Below, piece by piece: positions 7,880 through 16,721 of a DNA stretch of 64,000 bases (positions within the stretch are counted from its first letter, which is position 1; the number at the start of each line of letters is the position of its first letter). The notes beneath the pieces are model-generated. The model was not told the DNA's origin, made no database searches, and saw nothing but the letters and a program-made list of their open reading frames with translations. The DNA comes from Bacteroidota bacterium. GTDB lineage: Bacteria; Bacteroidota; Bacteroidia; AKYH767-A; OLB10. The position numbers were made by a program, and so were the translations under genes. The stretch is taken from assembly GCA_016717725.1 (NCBI GenBank), contig JADKFA010000044.1:148470-212469 (forward strand). The letters run 5' to 3'.

Positions 7880-9298
7880 ATGAAATCATTCCTGAAACTC
7901 ATCTCAATCGTTTTCCTGCTTACTAGTTCAAGCGCCCATTCACAATGTATTGGTTGGAATCCACTGCAAACAATAGATTCTACGTTTTCAAATCCAGCAT
8001 TTGGAATTGCAACAAGTCCAGAGATAGATAAACTTAATCGACCGTTTGTATATTTGGCTACTGTTGCGGGAGGACTTAAAATTTATAATACGAACGCGAG
8101 TGGACAACCATTGCTATCGGCAACCATTCCTACCAGTGCTCTTGGCAATTTGGATGTTATCAATTTGTATCAGGATAGCATATGGCTTTATGCTTGTTTA
8201 GGAAATATTTGGGACACGTTGGAAATGGCGGGTCTAGCCATTATCAATATAAACAATCCAGCTATTCCGGTGGTTGAAGATTATTATGTACATACAGGGT
8301 TACCAGGAGGTAGTGGCGCAGTAAGTGTGCATGGTAATTATGCTTATTTAGCAGGGAATCAAAATGGACTCATCATTTTAGATATCAGCGATAAATCAAA
8401 TATCGTTTTTAAAAGTTCATTGCTCTTATCGAATGTGTTTCCACATAGTCCTGTTGGATTATCGTCGATGTATAATGCCAGAGGAATTGCACTAAAAGAT
8501 TCATTGGCTTTTATTTGTTATGACAAAGGAGGATTGAGGATTATAAATATTTCGAACGTAAATGCTCCTGTGCAGATAAATCAATATTGTTATGCTCCTT
8601 TAATAAACAAAGCTACAGCATATAACAACATTGTTATTCATGATAACTTAGCTTATGTTGCACTCGATTATTATGGTGTTGAAATATTAAATATTTCTAA
8701 TCCAACGTCATTGGTTCAAGTAGGTTGGTGGCATCCTTCCTCGTGGGCTGACACAACGAATAATTATCTTGTATGGTCACAGTCACTAGGTCACGCGAAC
8801 GAAATTTATTTTGACACTACTTGTAGCAAAATATATATTGCGGCTGGTAAATCGGATGCCGTTTCCATTGATGTAAGTAATCCAACTACCCCAATTACTT
8901 GCGAAACTTTTGGTAGTCCGGCTGATGATTATGGCACTTGGGGTTTAGACTATTTTAACAATAATATGGCAATAGCATATATTTGGTCGCCTGCATTTCC
9001 TCCTTATTCAAACTATACTGGACTTAAGGTTTTGCAAACGAGCTGTAGTTTAACAGGTGTTGCAGAAAATTCCACTGTTGAAGATCTTTCTATTTTTCCC
9101 AACCCCGCTTCGGATGTAGTGTATATAAATAGTAAACATCAGATACTCGAGAGTTGTTTAATTTATAGTGCCGATGGAAGAGCTCTTCGATCAATTGATA
9201 CAAATGTCTTCTCCATTTCCGACTTACCTCAAGGGATATATGTTGTAGCCATTAAAACGAAACAGTCTTTTGTTTTTAAAAAATTAGTTAAACAATAA
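7880..9298 (+). CDS. T9SS-secreted LVIVD-repeat (beta-propeller) protein
   Basis: A 472-residue secreted protein of unknown binding partner. Residues 1-21 (ending SSAHSQ) form a Sec signal peptide. The body carries at least five LVIVD-type repeats, recognisable as phrases like AYLAGNQNGLIILDISD, AFICYDKGGLRIINIS and AYVALDYYGVEILNIS, expected to fold as propeller blades. The last 75 residues from IFPNPASDVVYI to FKKLVKQ are a T9SS type A sorting domain, so the protein should cross the outer membrane by the Por secretion system. It stands alone. Confidence 0.88.
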   Translation: MKSFLKLISIVFLLTSSSAHSQCIGWNPLQTIDSTFSNPAFGIATSPEIDKLNRPFVYLATVAGGLKIYNTNASGQPLLSATIPTSALGNLDVINLYQDSIWLYACLGNIWDTLEMAGLAIININNPAIPVVEDYYVHTGLPGGSGAVSVHGNYAYLAGNQNGLIILDISDKSNIVFKSSLLLSNVFPHSPVGLSSMYNARGIALKDSLAFICYDKGGLRIINISNVNAPVQINQYCYAPLINKATAYNNIVIHDNLAYVALDYYGVEILNISNPTSLVQVGWWHPSSWADTTNNYLVWSQSLGHANEIYFDTTCSKIYIAAGKSDAVSIDVSNPTTPITCETFGSPADDYGTWGLDYFNNNMAIAYIWSPAFPPYSNYTGLKVLQTSCSLTGVAENSTVEDLSIFPNPASDVVYINSKHQILESCLIYSADGRALRSIDTNVFSISDLPQGIYVVAIKTKQSFVFKKLVKQ

Positions 9299-9628
9299 AC
9301 TGATTTAGAAAAAAACTTCTTGCAGATTATCATGCTTTCGAAACCTGCCTGCCAGCTTTGCTCCGCTGACCGCATGTCTCTGAAGCTTTAGCGGAGGCTC
9401 AAGCTTTAGCGAAAGCGATGCAAGCAGGTGGAACCTAGTAGTCAATTTGTAACGATGTGCTTCTAGAAAGTGTAGTACTGCAGGGCCTGCAACTTGCAGC
9501 TAAAAATCATCAATCGAAACACAATTATTATATAAGAAGAGACACTAGCAGCCAGAATCTAGAAGCCAGCAGCCCCAAGAATTATCCGAAGCACAATTTT
9601 TATTTAACTGAAAGCATAATAATTCCCC
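9299..9628. repeat. Intergenic region with an AAGCTTTAGC-type dispersed repeat
   Basis: No gene is supported. Around 9349-9430 lies a stem-loop-like element starting cctgcctgccagc and ending aaagcgatgcaagcaggtgg, with gaagctttagcggaggctc inside. A close relative with gaagctttagcaaaagcg is at 55262-55315, and a gcaggcaggtgcag piece is at 38747. Confidence 0.5.
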
Positions 9629-10747
9629 CTAACTCCTCTTCCGATAACTCACCACCGCCCACGTATTCAGTACAACGGCGAATAGTGCTATGACCCCAAG
9701 GTGTCCTTTGATATCATTAAAACTGCTTCCTTTTAAAACGACCATGCGCATCACTTCAATGAAATAAGTTACGGGATTAAACCACGTTACTACCTGCGCC
9801 CATTGTGGCATGCTGTCGATGGAAGTGTAGAGGCCACCCATCAAAATAAAAATCATCATCAAGAAAAAGGAAAGTAACATCGCCTGTTGTTGGGTTTGTG
9901 AAATGTTGGAGACCAACAATCCTAATCCTAAAATAGCAGGTAAATAAATGGCAGCGAATAGGTAGATGAGTCCAATGTTTCCCATGGGCACAATACCGTA
10001 AATAACTCTCCCTACCAGTAAACCGAGGGTAAGTACAAATAATCCTAACACCCAAAATGGAATGAGTTTTCCTAATATGAAATGATGTTTTCGGATAGGC
10101 GTCACGTTTATTTGCTCGATGGTGCCCACTTCTTTTTCTTTCACAATATTCAGCGCTGTTAAAAACGATCCTACCATCGTTAACAAGACCACCATAATTC
10201 CGGGCACCATAAATAGGGTGTAACTTTGATGGGTATTGTACCAATAGTTACTGATTACTTCTACTCGAGGAATCTCATCAAATTTTGGAAATTGAATCCA
10301 CTGTGTTCTTATCTCCTGATTGTAATCACGAAGAATGGTATTTAAATACGCAGCACCTAAATTTGCACGCGCTCCATTAATCGCATTTACGGCTATGAAT
10401 AAGGGCGCTTCACTTTCACGAACTAATTGTTTTTCGAAACCCTGCGGAATTTCTAAAATTAAGTCGCTCTTGTCGTGCTCAACATCAAGCAAGGCCTGTT
10501 TGTAGTTTGCCGAATATCCCTGCAATTGAAAGACGCCACCAGCTGTCACTTTACGAATGAGTTCGCGTGAGTACATGCTATGATCGTGATCGATGACATG
10601 TATATTTACATTTCGAATTTCATAATTGGCCACTAAAGGTAAAACGATAAGTTGTATCACCGGCATTATAAAAATCATACGCAAGATCGCCGGATTTCTA
10701 AAAATCTGCCGAAACTCTTTTTGTAATAAAAATTTTAAACTGCGCAT
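9629..10747 (-). CDS. ABC-2 type permease, YbhR-like
   Basis: Inner-membrane subunit of an ABC exporter. The 372-residue protein starts MRSLKFLLQKEFRQIFRNP and has an N-terminal membrane helix, a large periplasmic domain (about residues 40-170), then five more helices. VKEKEVGTIEQINVTPI is the signature cytoplasmic loop of YbhS/YbhR permeases. It is the last gene of the TetR-TolC-HlyD-ATPase-ATPase-permease-permease operon, two bases after the paralogous permease. The substrate is not indicated; relatives export drugs and other small molecules. Confidence 0.92.
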   Translation of the reverse strand: MRSLKFLLQKEFRQIFRNPAILRMIFIMPVIQLIVLPLVANYEIRNVNIHVIDHDHSMYSRELIRKVTAGGVFQLQGYSANYKQALLDVEHDKSDLILEIPQGFEKQLVRESEAPLFIAVNAINGARANLGAAYLNTILRDYNQEIRTQWIQFPKFDEIPRVEVISNYWYNTHQSYTLFMVPGIMVVLLTMVGSFLTALNIVKEKEVGTIEQINVTPIRKHHFILGKLIPFWVLGLFVLTLGLLVGRVIYGIVPMGNIGLIYLFAAIYLPAILGLGLLVSNISQTQQQAMLLSFFLMMIFILMGGLYTSIDSMPQWAQVVTWFNPVTYFIEVMRMVVLKGSSFNDIKGHLGVIALFAVVLNTWAVVSYRKRS

Positions 10748-10749
10748 TT

Positions 10750-11865
10750 CTATTTTAGTGCTAATCGAACTTTATAATTTTTTATACTTAATCCCAGGAA
10801 AATAATAGTCATAAGAGTTAAGACGAGTGCTTCCTTCCAAATAATTTTTAATCCAACGCCTTTTATCATTACGGATTTTACAATGAAGTAATACCATTTC
10901 GCGGGAACTACATTCGAAATTATTTTTAACGGCAAGGGCATATTTTCAATCGGAAACATAAATCCACTTAACATCAACGTAGGCAGAAAAAGTCCCATCA
11001 GTGAAATGAGCATAGCCGTTTGTTGACTATCTGTAATGGTTGAGATTAGCATTCCTAAACTTAAACAAGCAACACTAAATAGTAAACTAAGTGCTATCAA
11101 TAGCATCAAGCTTCCAGCAATAGGAAGTCCAAGTACGAACACACTAAGAAGTAAAATGCTTGCAATATTGATGAAGGACAAAAACAAGTACGGTGTACTC
11201 TTAGCGAAAATAACGAGTATTGGTTTCAGTGGCGATACCAACAATACCTCCATGGTTCCCGTTTCTTTTTCTTTGACAATGGCAATCGATGTCATAAGCG
11301 TGCAAATTAACATGAGCACCATCGCCATGACACCGGGCACAAAGTTGTACGCTCCTTTTAATTGTGGATTGTATAACATCCGCACTTCGGGAACAATGGA
11401 ATACGGCAATTTTTTTCCTTCGTTAAGGTCTGACTGAAAGTCACCAACGATAGCTTGCATATAACTTGTTAATGTGGAGGCTGTATTTGGGTCGGACGCG
11501 TCGGCTAAGACTTGTATAGCCCCATGATTTGTATGCTTAAGGGAACTCCCAAAGTTTTCGGGAATGATTAAAACCAATTTTACTTTTCCTCTTTTGAAAG
11601 CTCCATCCGCTTCATCTCCGTTTTTCAGAAACTCTTCAATGTCAAAGTATCGACTCGAAGCAATGCGATCAATCAATCTCTGCGATGTTTCATCTTTACT
11701 TTGATCAACGACAGCAATGCGTGAATTTTTTATTTCGTTAGTTAAGGCAAATCCGAAAATTAGAATTTGAACAATAGGTAATCCGAATAATATGAATAAC
11801 GTTTTCTTATCTCTCCAGATATGAAACCACTCTTTTTTAACGAAGGCTAGGAATTGTTCTTTCAT
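10750..11865 (-). CDS. ABC-2 type permease, YbhS-like
   Basis: Partner permease of the gene at 9629-10747, with the same architecture: start MKEQFLAFVKKEWFHIWRDK, one helix, a periplasmic domain, then a helix bundle with VKEKETGTMEVLLVSPL as its cytoplasmic signature loop. The two permeases presumably form the heterodimeric channel served by the two ATPases upstream. About 100 bases separate it from the ATPase gene before it, a wider gap than elsewhere in the operon. No terminator was seen in that gap. Confidence 0.92.
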   Translation of the reverse strand: MKEQFLAFVKKEWFHIWRDKKTLFILFGLPIVQILIFGFALTNEIKNSRIAVVDQSKDETSQRLIDRIASSRYFDIEEFLKNGDEADGAFKRGKVKLVLIIPENFGSSLKHTNHGAIQVLADASDPNTASTLTSYMQAIVGDFQSDLNEGKKLPYSIVPEVRMLYNPQLKGAYNFVPGVMAMVLMLICTLMTSIAIVKEKETGTMEVLLVSPLKPILVIFAKSTPYLFLSFINIASILLLSVFVLGLPIAGSLMLLIALSLLFSVACLSLGMLISTITDSQQTAMLISLMGLFLPTLMLSGFMFPIENMPLPLKIISNVVPAKWYYFIVKSVMIKGVGLKIIWKEALVLTLMTIIFLGLSIKNYKVRLALK

Positions 11866-11968
11866 AATATTCTAGTCGAAATTTTATTTGCCCTGCAAAT
11901 CCCTGAATAATGCAGACCTACAACGGTAATTATATTTAAATCGAACTTTTTCATTTGTAGGGTCGGCA

Positions 11969-12730
11969 TTAATCGGCTTGTCGAGTAGCTTGTCGAGCAA
12001 GGTGTAAGAATACATCGTTCATGGATTCCGCTTCGTATTGTTTTTTTAATTCAGCAGGTGTTCCCAAAGCAGCGATACTTCCATCAACCATGATGGAAAC
12101 GCGATGACAATATTCTGCTTCGTCCATATAGTGCGTAGTAACAAATAGTGTAGTGCCGCGTTGCGAAGCTTCGTAAATCATCTCCCAAAATTCTCTTCTT
12201 GTCAGCGGATCCACTCCACCAGTAGGTTCATCTAAAAAAACAATTTTAGGTTCGTGAATGAGCGCAATGGAAAACGATAATTTTTGTTTCCATCCTAAGG
12301 GTAATGATCCCACTAATTTATTTTTTTCATGATCGAGGTGTAAGTGCTGTAATAGATGCGCACTTTTTTCTTTAATGTCTTTATCGCTCAATCCATAGAT
12401 ACCAGCATAAAAACGAATATTCTCCATCACCGTTAAATCTTCGTACAAGGAAAATTTCTGACTCATGTAGCCAATATTTTTCTTGATGGATTCAGGATTA
12501 GAGGAAACATCAAATCCAGCAACAGTAGCTTCTCCGCTAGTCGGTTTGCTCAATCCACAAAGCATGCGCATGGCGGTTGTCTTCCCGGCACCATTTGCGC
12601 CTAAGAATCCAAAGATCTCGCCTTGTTTGATGTTGAAAGAAATATGGTCTACTGCTATGAATTCACCAAACGCTTTGGTGAGATTTTTAGCAGTGATGGC
12701 ATATTGTGTATTTTCTTCAGCTTTCTGCAC
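11969..12730 (-). CDS. ABC exporter ATP-binding protein (second ATPase)
   Basis: Cytoplasmic ATPase of the exporter. It has Walker A GANGAGKTTAM, a Q-loop YMSQKFSLYEDLT, and Walker B VFLDEPTGGVDP followed by an H-loop TTHYMDEAEYC. The signature position reads VGSLPLGWKQKLS rather than a clean LSGGQ, so this may be a degenerate nucleotide site. The GTG at 12730 starts four bases after the stop of the first ATPase; an ATG at 12772 is also in frame but would overlap that gene by 38 bases with residues that look like out-of-frame sequence. E. coli YbhF carries both ATPases in one chain; here they are split. Confidence 0.9.
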   Translation of the reverse strand: MQKAEENTQYAITAKNLTKAFGEFIAVDHISFNIKQGEIFGFLGANGAGKTTAMRMLCGLSKPTSGEATVAGFDVSSNPESIKKNIGYMSQKFSLYEDLTVMENIRFYAGIYGLSDKDIKEKSAHLLQHLHLDHEKNKLVGSLPLGWKQKLSFSIALIHEPKIVFLDEPTGGVDPLTRREFWEMIYEASQRGTTLFVTTHYMDEAEYCHRVSIMVDGSIAALGTPAELKKQYEAESMNDVFLHLARQATRQAD

Positions 12731-12734
12731 GGTC

Positions 12735-13652
12735 TTAGTTGTTTTGCATTGCGTAAATAAAGCAATCTTCAATATCAGGAGTTGCGGGTTTGATTTCTAG
12801 TTCTTGAGTGCTTTGTAATTTCGATTTCAGTTGATCTATTGATGTGGCATCATTTTGTAATACAACATGATGATATTCTCCAAATGGATATGCCATTTCT
12901 ATTCCATCAATTTGTTTGAGATGTTGAAGGAGCGGAAACATTTCTTTTCCTTTTACGGCCAGTAATTTTTTACTATAATTTTTAATGATTTGCGATGGTG
13001 GATCAATACGTAAAAATTTTCCATCTTGCATTAAGGCTACTCGGTCGCAGAGAGAAGCTTCGTCCATGTAGGGAGTAGAAACTAAGATGGTGATGCCTTG
13101 TTCTTTTAATCGTTTTAGCATTTCCCAAAATTCTTTCCTCGATACCGCATCAACCCCAGTAGTGGGTTCATCTAGAAACAAAACTGTTGGTTTATGAATG
13201 AGTGCACAACACAATGCTAATTTCTGTTTCATTCCACCTGATAATTTTCCAGCCGGACGATCAGAAAATGGAGCCAACTGATCATAAATATCTTTGATGA
13301 GATGATAATTTTCTTTTACAGTGGTTTGAAAAATAGTAGCGAAGAATTCTAAATTTTCTTGCACCGATAAATCTTGATACAATGAAAATTTTCCGGGCAT
13401 ATAGCCTACACGTTTTCGAATTTCTTTATAATCATTTACTACATCTAATCCATCAACGGTAGCCGTTCCAGTGTCTGCTATAATTAATGTTGTCAACATC
13501 CGCAGCAATGTAGTTTTTCCTGCGCCATCCGGACCAATGAATCCAAATAGTTCCGCTTTGTCAATTTCAAACGACAAGGGCTTTACCGCTTCAACGGTTT
13601 CTTTGCCGTTGATGAATGACTTCGATAAATTATTGACGGAGATTGATTTCAT
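12735..13652 (-). CDS. ABC exporter ATP-binding protein (first ATPase)
   Basis: A 305-residue ATPase with Walker A GPDGAGKTTLL, signature LSGGMKQKLAL, Walker B VLFLDEPTTGVDA and a C-terminal regulatory extension of about 70 residues. The switch residue after Walker B is unusual: VSTPYMDEASLC has Pro where the H-loop His is expected, so hydrolysis may depend mainly on one of the two composite sites. The gene follows the HlyD-type gene by 12 bases and precedes the second ATPase. Confidence 0.92.
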   Translation of the reverse strand: MKSISVNNLSKSFINGKETVEAVKPLSFEIDKAELFGFIGPDGAGKTTLLRMLTTLIIADTGTATVDGLDVVNDYKEIRKRVGYMPGKFSLYQDLSVQENLEFFATIFQTTVKENYHLIKDIYDQLAPFSDRPAGKLSGGMKQKLALCCALIHKPTVLFLDEPTTGVDAVSRKEFWEMLKRLKEQGITILVSTPYMDEASLCDRVALMQDGKFLRIDPPSQIIKNYSKKLLAVKGKEMFPLLQHLKQIDGIEMAYPFGEYHHVVLQNDATSIDQLKSKLQSTQELEIKPATPDIEDCFIYAMQNN

Positions 13653-13664
13653 TTTTTTTGAAAA

Positions 13665-14612
13665 TTAAAATTTCACTTCTCCATACATTCCTAATTTAAT
13701 TTCACCACCGTTCGCCACTTTAATTTTCACAGCATAAACTAAATGTGCTCTTTCTTCTTTGGTTTGGATGGTCTTGGGTGTGAATTCAGCTTTGTCGCTG
13801 ATCCAAGTTAAAGAACCCGTGAGTTCATTGTATTCATCCTCTCCTTTATCAATAAAAACTTTTACTTTTTGTCCGAGCTTCACGGTGGATAGTTGATCGC
13901 CGCTGATGTAAGCACGAAGATTCATGGAATTGAGTTGCGCGATCTTAAATAGTGCTTTTCCAGGTGCCGTTACTTCACCAGCTTCGGCGTATTTTAATAA
14001 AAGTGTTCCATCAATAGGACTTAGTACTTGCGTTCTATTCAGCTGATCGTCCACTTGCGCTTTTCTTTTTTCCAGTGGATTTTGCTCGCTAAGGATACTT
14101 CTATTTTGTGTGTTGATGGTATTTTTTTGTTGCTCCAGTTGACGTTCTGCTAATGCAAGTTGACTTGTAGCAATTTCAAATTGCGACTGCGCATCATCCA
14201 ATTGCTTTTGTGTAGCGGCGTCCTCTTTTACTAAATTGGTGACGCGTTTAAGTTCGCGCTCAGCGGTTTTCTTCAATGTTTTTTGAACCTCCACTTGTTG
14301 TTCCAATGTATGAATATAAGGAGCGAGCGATGTGGTTTTTTCACTCAACGATTGGATGCTCGCTGCTACTTGTTCGGATTGAAGAGCTAGCGATGTGGTG
14401 TCAATAGAAACCGTAAGCTGCCCTTTCTTCAGTATACTTCCTTCGATGGCATCGAATTGAAGTATGCGTCCGGCAGTTTCAGAAGAAACAATAATTTCAT
14501 CTGCCTCGAAAGTTCCGGTTGCATCAAAATCTCCATTTCCATTTTTGCAGGAGGTAAGGAAAATTGCAAGAGCAAGGAATGATAAAATGTTTTTTGTGTT
14601 GATCAATTTCAT
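13665..14612 (-). CDS. HlyD-family periplasmic adaptor lipoprotein, YbhG-like
   Basis: Bridges the inner-membrane ABC transporter and the TolC channel. The N-terminus (FLALAIFLTSC) is a lipoprotein signal with Cys around residue 22. A biotinyl-lipoyl-like strand (ETAGRILQFDAIEGSIL) follows, then a long alpha-hairpin coiled coil of about residues 75-180, then the second lipoyl half (DGTLLLKYAEAGEV) and a beta-barrel domain ending LGMYGEVKF. It overlaps the stop of the TolC-like gene by four bases, so translation is coupled. Confidence 0.92.
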   Translation of the reverse strand: MKLINTKNILSFLALAIFLTSCKNGNGDFDATGTFEADEIIVSSETAGRILQFDAIEGSILKKGQLTVSIDTTSLALQSEQVAASIQSLSEKTTSLAPYIHTLEQQVEVQKTLKKTAERELKRVTNLVKEDAATQKQLDDAQSQFEIATSQLALAERQLEQQKNTINTQNRSILSEQNPLEKRKAQVDDQLNRTQVLSPIDGTLLLKYAEAGEVTAPGKALFKIAQLNSMNLRAYISGDQLSTVKLGQKVKVFIDKGEDEYNELTGSLTWISDKAEFTPKTIQTKEERAHLVYAVKIKVANGGEIKLGMYGEVKF

Positions 14613-15880
14613 GGTTGTGCGATATAATCGTTATAATCAAGTTCGGTTTGTATGAGTTGCAATTGATGTAATAGTAAATTTTGTCGTGCCTGGTCGGCGG
14701 CATTCATCTCTCTTATGTAGTCGGAAGATGTAATGACACCATTGTCTAGTTGTGCTTTGCTGGCTTTCATAATTTCATTGCGCAAGGATACAATTTCATT
14801 GTCTTCGGAAATAAGTTGTTTGTATTTATTTATATCATTACGGTACTGCTCAGCCGTTATAGAGGCGTTCAATAAGAAAATTTCTTTTTGTACTTGAATG
14901 CTGCTTTTGCTGATGGCGTTCGATTTTCTTTCTGCAGAGAGCGTGTATAACTCGCCTAAATTCCATTGAAGTCGAGCGCCTGCAATGTAAAACCAGTCGA
15001 ATTCATTTAACAACATATTGAGTCCGGGTTTGCCATAACCGCCTTGACCAAATAAACTTAAGCGAGGCAGACTCTTCACGCTAAGTAGTTTCTTTTGTGT
15101 ATCTGTAAATTTTTCTTGCGCTTCAAAAACTTTTAACTCAGGTCGGCGAATTAAAAAACTTTCTTGAACTTGAAGGGTAGAGAGCGGCGTAATGAATTTC
15201 GATTTGTCATCGATTGTGGTGCCAGTAAAAAGAGAAATCGTTTTTAGTAATGTATTTCTTGTACTGTTCAATTCCGTTCTGCGTTGGTTGTTTTTATGCT
15301 GTTCCGCTTGTAAAACGGCTAAGTGGCTGCGAAGTGCGGTTCCATTTTTTACAGCCGACTGCATTTTATTAATTCCATTCTGCAAATCATTTTCGATGAG
15401 ATCCACTTGTTTCAATTGTTCATCCATCATTAGCACACCCAAATAAAGTTGGCGGACTTTCTCTCTCATCTTTTGCATTTCTGCATTCACTTTTTCTTGC
15501 TCCACCATTTCACTGGCGCGTGTTAAATTTTTCTGTTGATGAATTTTTCCTCCATCAAAAAGAACTTGATTCACATCAGCCACCACTCGATACTGATCCT
15601 TAGAGATCGGATCAATAGAAAAGCCTGGAATATTTATTATAATTGGGATTTCAGTAACATCCGATTGATACGTTGCTTGACCGTTAATACTAATTTGTGG
15701 TAGATATGCTCTATTTAAAGCAGCGAGATTAAAGTCTCGATTCTGTTCCAAGTATCCCTTTTGTTTAATGAGAGGATAATTAGCATTCGCTTTTTCAATA
15801 ATCGATTCCAGCGTAAAACTTTCTTGCGCCGTTGTCTCTTGAAAGAGTAAGATGAGAAGGAGTAAAATTAAATTCTTCAT
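14609..15880 (-). CDS. TolC-family outer membrane channel protein
   Basis: A 423-residue outer membrane efflux protein with a signal peptide (residues 1-18, ending ETTAQ). It carries two OEP repeats of long helices and strands, including the typical YRVVADVNQVLFDGGKI and LQWNLGELY segments. It overlaps the TetR-family gene by four bases and the HlyD gene by four bases. With the ATPases and permeases this gives a complete tripartite exporter from cytoplasm to exterior. The E. coli ybhGFSR operon lacks its own TolC gene, so this locus is self-contained. Confidence 0.92.
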   Translation of the reverse strand: MKNLILLLLILLFQETTAQESFTLESIIEKANANYPLIKQKGYLEQNRDFNLAALNRAYLPQISINGQATYQSDVTEIPIIINIPGFSIDPISKDQYRVVADVNQVLFDGGKIHQQKNLTRASEMVEQEKVNAEMQKMREKVRQLYLGVLMMDEQLKQVDLIENDLQNGINKMQSAVKNGTALRSHLAVLQAEQHKNNQRRTELNSTRNTLLKTISLFTGTTIDDKSKFITPLSTLQVQESFLIRRPELKVFEAQEKFTDTQKKLLSVKSLPRLSLFGQGGYGKPGLNMLLNEFDWFYIAGARLQWNLGELYTLSAERKSNAISKSSIQVQKEIFLLNASITAEQYRNDINKYKQLISEDNEIVSLRNEIMKASKAQLDNGVITSSDYIREMNAADQARQNLLLHQLQLIQTELDYNDYIAQP

Positions 15881-16515
15881 GGGTTATTTGTTTTAGGAAG
15901 AAGAAGAGCTTGTTGAATAAATGTAAGGATCGAATCTTTTCTTTTTGTTAATAAGGAATGATATTCTTCAGTATTTACAACGAGAAATTTTTTCAGCATG
16001 GGTTCTCCTATAAAAGGAAATACCGTCATGCTCATCACATTCATCCATAAATCACGAGGATTCATATTGCGGATTTTCCCATCTTTCATTTCTTCTTCTA
16101 TTTGTTTTAAAAAAGATTCAAAGGGTGGTGCGCCGGGCATCTTGTTTAGAATACCTGAAAAAAAACGTTCCGGTTCACGTTGCATTTCATTCAAAATAAA
16201 TAGGGGTAGATCGGGCTTTCTAATTAATAGCTCAAGATGTGTTTCAACATAGCGTTCAATTTTTTCCATTACACTTCCATCTCCCGAAAAGATGCTATGT
16301 ATTTTGGGAATGAATTCAGAAAACGCATCATTAAAAACCAATTCAAACAAACCCTCTTTATTCTTAAAGTAATAATGTAAGAGGGCTTTATTGATGCCAG
16401 CTTCGTCTGCAATTTCTTGCATTCGGGCACCACTTGAACCATTTCGAATAAATGCTCTACGAGCAGCATTTAAAATTTTCTCTTTAGAAGAGAGGTCGAG
16501 TTCTTTATTTGACAT
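15877..16515 (-). CDS. TetR/AcrR-family repressor of the exporter operon
   Basis: Starts MSNKELDLSSKEKILNAARR and continues with the helix-turn-helix IADEAGINKALLHYYFKNKEGLF, the standard TetR DNA-binding domain. The remaining 150 residues form the ligand-binding, dimerising helices. An upstream in-frame start at 16569 is rejected because it would place a palindromic operator and a promoter box inside the gene. The gene heads the operon, as cecR (ybiH) does for E. coli ybhGFSR. The palindromes at 16521 and 16617 are probably its own binding sites, giving autoregulation relieved by an unknown inducer. Confidence 0.93.
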   Translation of the reverse strand: MSNKELDLSSKEKILNAARRAFIRNGSSGARMQEIADEAGINKALLHYYFKNKEGLFELVFNDAFSEFIPKIHSIFSGDGSVMEKIERYVETHLELLIRKPDLPLFILNEMQREPERFFSGILNKMPGAPPFESFLKQIEEEMKDGKIRNMNPRDLWMNVMSMTVFPFIGEPMLKKFLVVNTEEYHSLLTKRKDSILTFIQQALLLPKTNNP

Positions 16516-16520
16516 TGCAT

Positions 16521-16536
16521 TTAACCAAATGGTTAA
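16521..16536. promoter_or_regulatory. Palindromic TetR-type operator, proximal
   Basis: TTAACCAAATGGTTAA has perfect 7-base arms around a 2-base centre. It sits six bases before the repressor ATG and directly after the -7 box, covering the expected transcription start. Confidence 0.75.
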
Positions 16537-16566
16537 CAAAAGTATGATTCTCTTTTCATTACTCAA
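16537..16566 (-). promoter_or_regulatory. Promoter of the TetR-exporter operon
   Basis: On the minus strand, TTG (16564-16566) and TACTTTTG (16537-16544) are separated by 19 bases, matching the Bacteroidota -33/-7 arrangement. The proximal operator begins at the next base, so bound repressor should block initiation. Confidence 0.65.
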
Positions 16567-16616
16567 CATAAAACCTTGTACTAAAATGTAAAAGATTAAT
16601 TATCAATCTGAAAATA

Positions 16617-16632
16617 TTAACCAACTGGTTAA
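16617..16632. promoter_or_regulatory. Palindromic TetR-type operator, distal
   Basis: TTAACCAACTGGTTAA has the same 7-base arms as the proximal site with a different centre (ac instead of aa). It is 96 bases upstream of the proximal copy, nine to ten helical turns, so the two could be bridged or bound side by side. Confidence 0.7.
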
Positions 16633-16672
16633 ATTTTAGCGTCTTTTGAGCATTCAAAAGAAAAATAGACAC

Positions 16673-16704
16673 AAAAAAACCGGTCCTTTTTCAAAGACCG
16701 GTTT
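16673..16704 (-). terminator. Rho-independent terminator of the Omp28-like gene
   Basis: Stem aaaccggtc / gaccggttt with a 10-base loop, followed on the minus strand by a T7 run. It lies just after the stop of the gene at 16722-17849 and separates it from the exporter operon promoter. Confidence 0.8.
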
Positions 16705-16721
16705 ACTATTTTTATTCTTAA

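Noticed and set aside
9457..9693. Plus-strand frame of 78 codons
   Set aside because: Low-complexity sequence running into the antisense of the permease gene.
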